Below, in pieces: positions 62,252 through 64,000 of a DNA stretch of 64,000 bases (positions within the stretch are counted from its first letter, which is position 1; each line of letters begins with the position of its first letter). Made by a program: the position numbers and the translations under genes. The notes under the pieces are model-generated. The model was not told where the DNA came from. It saw only the letters and a program-made list of their open reading frames with translations, and made no database searches. The DNA is taken from assembly GCA_964645625.1 (NCBI GenBank), contig CAZYAI010000001.1, forward strand, positions 62,001 to 126,000, written 5' to 3'. Source of the DNA: AB-137-C09 sp964645625. GTDB lineage: Bacteria > Pseudomonadota > Zetaproteobacteria > Mariprofundales > Mariprofundaceae.

Positions 62252-62803
62252 ATGATGTATCATTTTAGTACCCGTGTTGGCTATTTTCATGGTCGTGGTA
62301 TGGATTGGCGTGACTATAGTGCGCACGCTGCGTTGTTATTGTTGATGTTTATTGCTGGTGCCAGTTCAGCTTGGGCTAAGCCAGATGTGAAAATACGCAT
62401 CGAGGCACTCAAACAGGTGGTGGTGGAAGAGGCGGGTAAAAAGTTGTTGAAGCGCGTTCCTGCGACGGAAGCTAAGCCTGGTGATACCGTTATTTTTCAA
62501 TTACATTATCATAATCAAGGTGATGAAGCGGCAAAGAATGCCGCCTTGGTTGACCCAATCCCCTTAGAGACGACCTATATCGCAGGGTCGGCTTTTGGTC
62601 CTGGCAGTGAGATTACTTTTTCGGCTGATGATGGTAAGCACTATGCCGAGCCTGAGCAGTTGTTTCGAGAGAAAAAATTAGCTGATGGATCGATAGAGAA
62701 GAAGCTGATTCCACCAAGGTTTTATACGCATATCCGCTGGTTGATTAAAGAAATTCCAGCAGGTAAAAGCGGAGTCTGTTCCTTTCAGGTGGAGCTGAAG
62801 TAA
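62252..62803 (+). CDS. Secreted DUF11-like conserved-repeat protein (paralog 1)
   Basis: 183 residues from ATG 62252, preceded by GGGAG; a second ATG follows at once. A signal peptide with a long polar n-region ends near SSAWA before KPDVKI. One beta-sandwich domain follows, with the DUF11-like pattern GDTVIFQLHYHNQGDEAAKN, VDPIPLETTYIAGSAFGPGS and IPAGKSGVCSFQVEL. Such domains occur in surface and S-layer-type proteins. It is clearly homologous throughout to the gene at 63378. Confidence 0.75.
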   Translation: MMYHFSTRVGYFHGRGMDWRDYSAHAALLLLMFIAGASSAWAKPDVKIRIEALKQVVVEEAGKKLLKRVPATEAKPGDTVIFQLHYHNQGDEAAKNAALVDPIPLETTYIAGSAFGPGSEITFSADDGKHYAEPEQLFREKKLADGSIEKKLIPPRFYTHIRWLIKEIPAGKSGVCSFQVELK

Positions 62804-62842
62804 GCACATCAATACTTTGTATGAGATTCTTGTTTGTTTTTT

Positions 62843-63036
62843 GCTTCCCGTTTAAGACGGGACGCATGTACACTACAAGACCATCATGTATGGTTGTGGT
62901 TGAGGTACGAAACCCAACTTTAAAACAACCATAAGTTATTTAGTTAGGCGTGCTCTTTTGTTGGGTTTCGTGCCTCAACCCAACCTACGGGGTCACGCAT
63001 ATCCATATTGCTTTTGTCCCGCTTTAAACGGAAAGC
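62843..63036. repeat. Nested palindromic element, copy 2
   Basis: Outer arms at 62843-62863 and 63016-63036, inner arms of the GGTTGAGG ... CCTCAACC type near 62892-62980. Its left flank (CATGTACACTACAAGACCAT) is the complement of the right flank of copy 1, and its right flank (CGCATATCCATATTGCTTTT) the complement of the left flank of copy 1, yet the inner loop (TTTAAAACAACCATAAGTTA) runs in the same direction as in copy 1. Confidence 0.8.
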
Positions 63037-63281
63037 TTTTTTGTATGTAAGCCTATCCTACCCTTGAGTTTAACTCCTCTTCCTTTTATTTCCTCGTCCA
63101 AGACATTGATAACAAAGCGCGTGTCATCTTGAAAAGGTGTTTTCCTCTCTTGTTGCGACTAGTTATATATCCTAGGTTAACATGCAATCTAATACTGTTT
63201 AAATGTAAAAGTTAATAGATATTTCATTCTGCGGCGATAGATTTCAGCGATTTTCTTGTGCTTGCTATGGGTTTCTTGAAG

Positions 63282-63324
63282 GGTGACTTAGGTCACATAC
63301 TAATTTTTCCTACCTTTATATAGT
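63282..63324 (+). promoter_or_regulatory. Candidate CRP-type class II promoter
   Basis: GGTGACTTAGGTCACA (63282-63297) matches the TGTGA-N6-TCACA half-sites in 9 of 10 positions. TATAGT (63319-63324) would be the -10 box for a start near 63331, placing the CRP-like site at about -41.5, the class II position. It lies about 50-95 bp before the gene at 63378. The remaining 240 bp upstream (63037-63281) show no other gene or motif. Confidence 0.5.
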
Positions 63325-63377
63325 GGCATGAGTTTTGCTTAATGGTCCTTAAATACTATTGGCTTTGGAGTCTTTGA

Positions 63378-63857
63378 ATGCGTGTTGTGTTGTTGTTAGC
63401 TATGTTGACTTTGCCTTTTATGGCTTGGGCTAAACCTGATGTGACTATTTCTGTTGTTGCTAAACAACAGGTCGTCGTTGAGGAGAATGGTAAGAAAGTG
63501 ACCAAGTTGGTCGAAGCGCATGATGTGGTGCCTGGCGATGTCTTGATTTATCAATTGCATTACCAAAACGTAGGCGATGAGCCAGCGGTAGGTGCAGCTT
63601 TGGTTAATCCAGTGCCTGAGAATACGATGTATGTGGACGGTTCTGCCTTTGGTCCTGGTTCAGATATCGATTTTTCTATCGACGGTGGTAAACACTATAA
63701 ACGCGCCAGCTTGTTGACTTACGAAGTGAAGTTGGGTGATGGCACGGTGGAAAAACGCACCGCAAGCCCTGAGCAATACACGCATATTCGTTGGACTGTG
63801 AGCCAGATCCCTGCAGGGAAATCGGGCACTGCCAGCTTTCAGGTTCGGGTGCAGTAA
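63378..63857 (+). CDS. Secreted DUF11-like conserved-repeat protein (paralog 2)
   Basis: 159 residues. Classic signal peptide MRVVLLLAMLTLPFMAWA with cleavage before KPDVTI, then one DUF11-like domain: GDVLIYQLHYQNVGDEPAVG, VNPVPENTMYVDGSAFGPGS and IPAGKSGTASFQVRVQ. By eye roughly half of the mature residues match paralog 1. It is preceded by a CRP-like promoter, which paralog 1 lacks. Periplasmic or surface localisation is inferred; function unknown. Confidence 0.78.
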   Translation: MRVVLLLAMLTLPFMAWAKPDVTISVVAKQQVVVEENGKKVTKLVEAHDVVPGDVLIYQLHYQNVGDEPAVGAALVNPVPENTMYVDGSAFGPGSDIDFSIDGGKHYKRASLLTYEVKLGDGTVEKRTASPEQYTHIRWTVSQIPAGKSGTASFQVRVQ

Positions 63858-64000
63858 TGCTGCCGTCTTTCATGCCGGTGAGGCATTGGATTTTTACACA
63901 TGGTTCATGTGTCGAGGAGGGGCTTATGGCTCATGATGCGATGTTAATGCTTTGAAGTTTCCGTGTTCGTTTGATTGGTTTATACTATAGATAAGAAGGA
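63858..64000. other. Terminal non-coding stretch
   Basis: No gene is seen before the window ends. CCGGTGAGGCATTGG and a GAGGAGGGGCTT before a nine-codon frame (63926) are present; the tail TTGATTGG ... TATACTATAG could be promoter-like for a gene beyond the edge. Confidence 0.3.

Noticed and set aside
63926..63955. Nine-codon leader-like peptide after GAGGAGGGG
   Set aside because: Too short to support, no attenuator structure or downstream gene visible inside the window.
1..64000. tRNA, rRNA, known riboswitches
   Set aside because: Scanning the intergenic stretches by eye revealed no cloverleaf, rRNA-like or conserved riboswitch core; a covariance-model search would be needed to exclude them.

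Overview
The window reads as a chromosomal segment of a Gram-negative, CO2-fixing proteobacterium of moderate GC content. The evidence is form II RuBisCO (cbbM) with both activase subunits (cbbQ, cbbO), class I fructose-bisphosphatase, an RNase E with a long basic tail, PpiD, an LptF/LptG-type permease, and PII uridylyltransferase GlnD directly behind mutS. I recall mutS-glnD order mainly from Alphaproteobacteria and deep proteobacterial lines; with cbbM-cbbQ-cbbO this leans towards Zetaproteobacteria (iron or sulfur autotrophs). That placement is inference. No rRNA, tRNA, CRISPR array, prophage or complete insertion sequence was seen.

Layout. 1-6.7 kb: a partial receiver/class III nucleotide cyclase, hemH, an Rpn-type nuclease gene, a 620-bp repeat element with perfect terminal inverted repeats, an rRNA methyltransferase, a zinc-finger membrane protein and a YbgC thioesterase. 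6.9-15.6 kb: accessory genes (unknown membrane protein, 998-residue bacterial Ig-repeat protein, orphan antitoxin, CZB protein, VF530 protein, flavoprotein, MscS channel with a partner). 15.8-21.1 kb: mutS-glnD. 21.2-31.3 kb: yqiJ-yqiK (flotillin), two nearly identical tandem rpn genes and a 1755-residue AAA+ ATPase, all on the + strand. 31.4-38.8 kb, minus strand: PAS hybrid histidine kinase, cbbM, cbbQ, cbbO. 38.9-51.2 kb: housekeeping genes (queD, rsmB, ssb, rluC, rne, fbp, fumC, ruvA, ruvB). 51.3-58.7 kb: ppiD, an LptF/LptG permease, trpF-trpB-trpA and a class II cyclic-nucleotide phosphodiesterase-like hydrolase overlapping trpA. 58.7-64 kb: yaaA-carboxylate-amine ligase-M20 hydrolase operon and two paralogous secreted DUF11-like proteins.

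How the genes fit together. cbbM-cbbQ-cbbO and fbp supply Calvin-cycle enzymes; a dyad and an intergenic terminator suggest that cbbM is regulated and expressed above its activase. trpFBA complete tryptophan synthesis. A cyclase, a phosphodiesterase-like enzyme and a CRP-type site upstream of the last gene hint at cAMP signalling.

The most striking non-coding content is a set of small palindromic elements: (i) a MITE-like element with an internal hairpin array (2981-3600, degenerate relative at 41785-41976); (ii) a nested palindrome in two copies whose inner loop is inverted relative to its flanks (10899-11088, 62843-63036); (iii) a dispersed palindromic family of about 90 bp, one copy of which supplies the glnD ribosome binding site and start codon; (iv) two further MITE-like elements at 46882-47047 and 54923-55087. 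All are described from sequence comparison by eye inside this window only.
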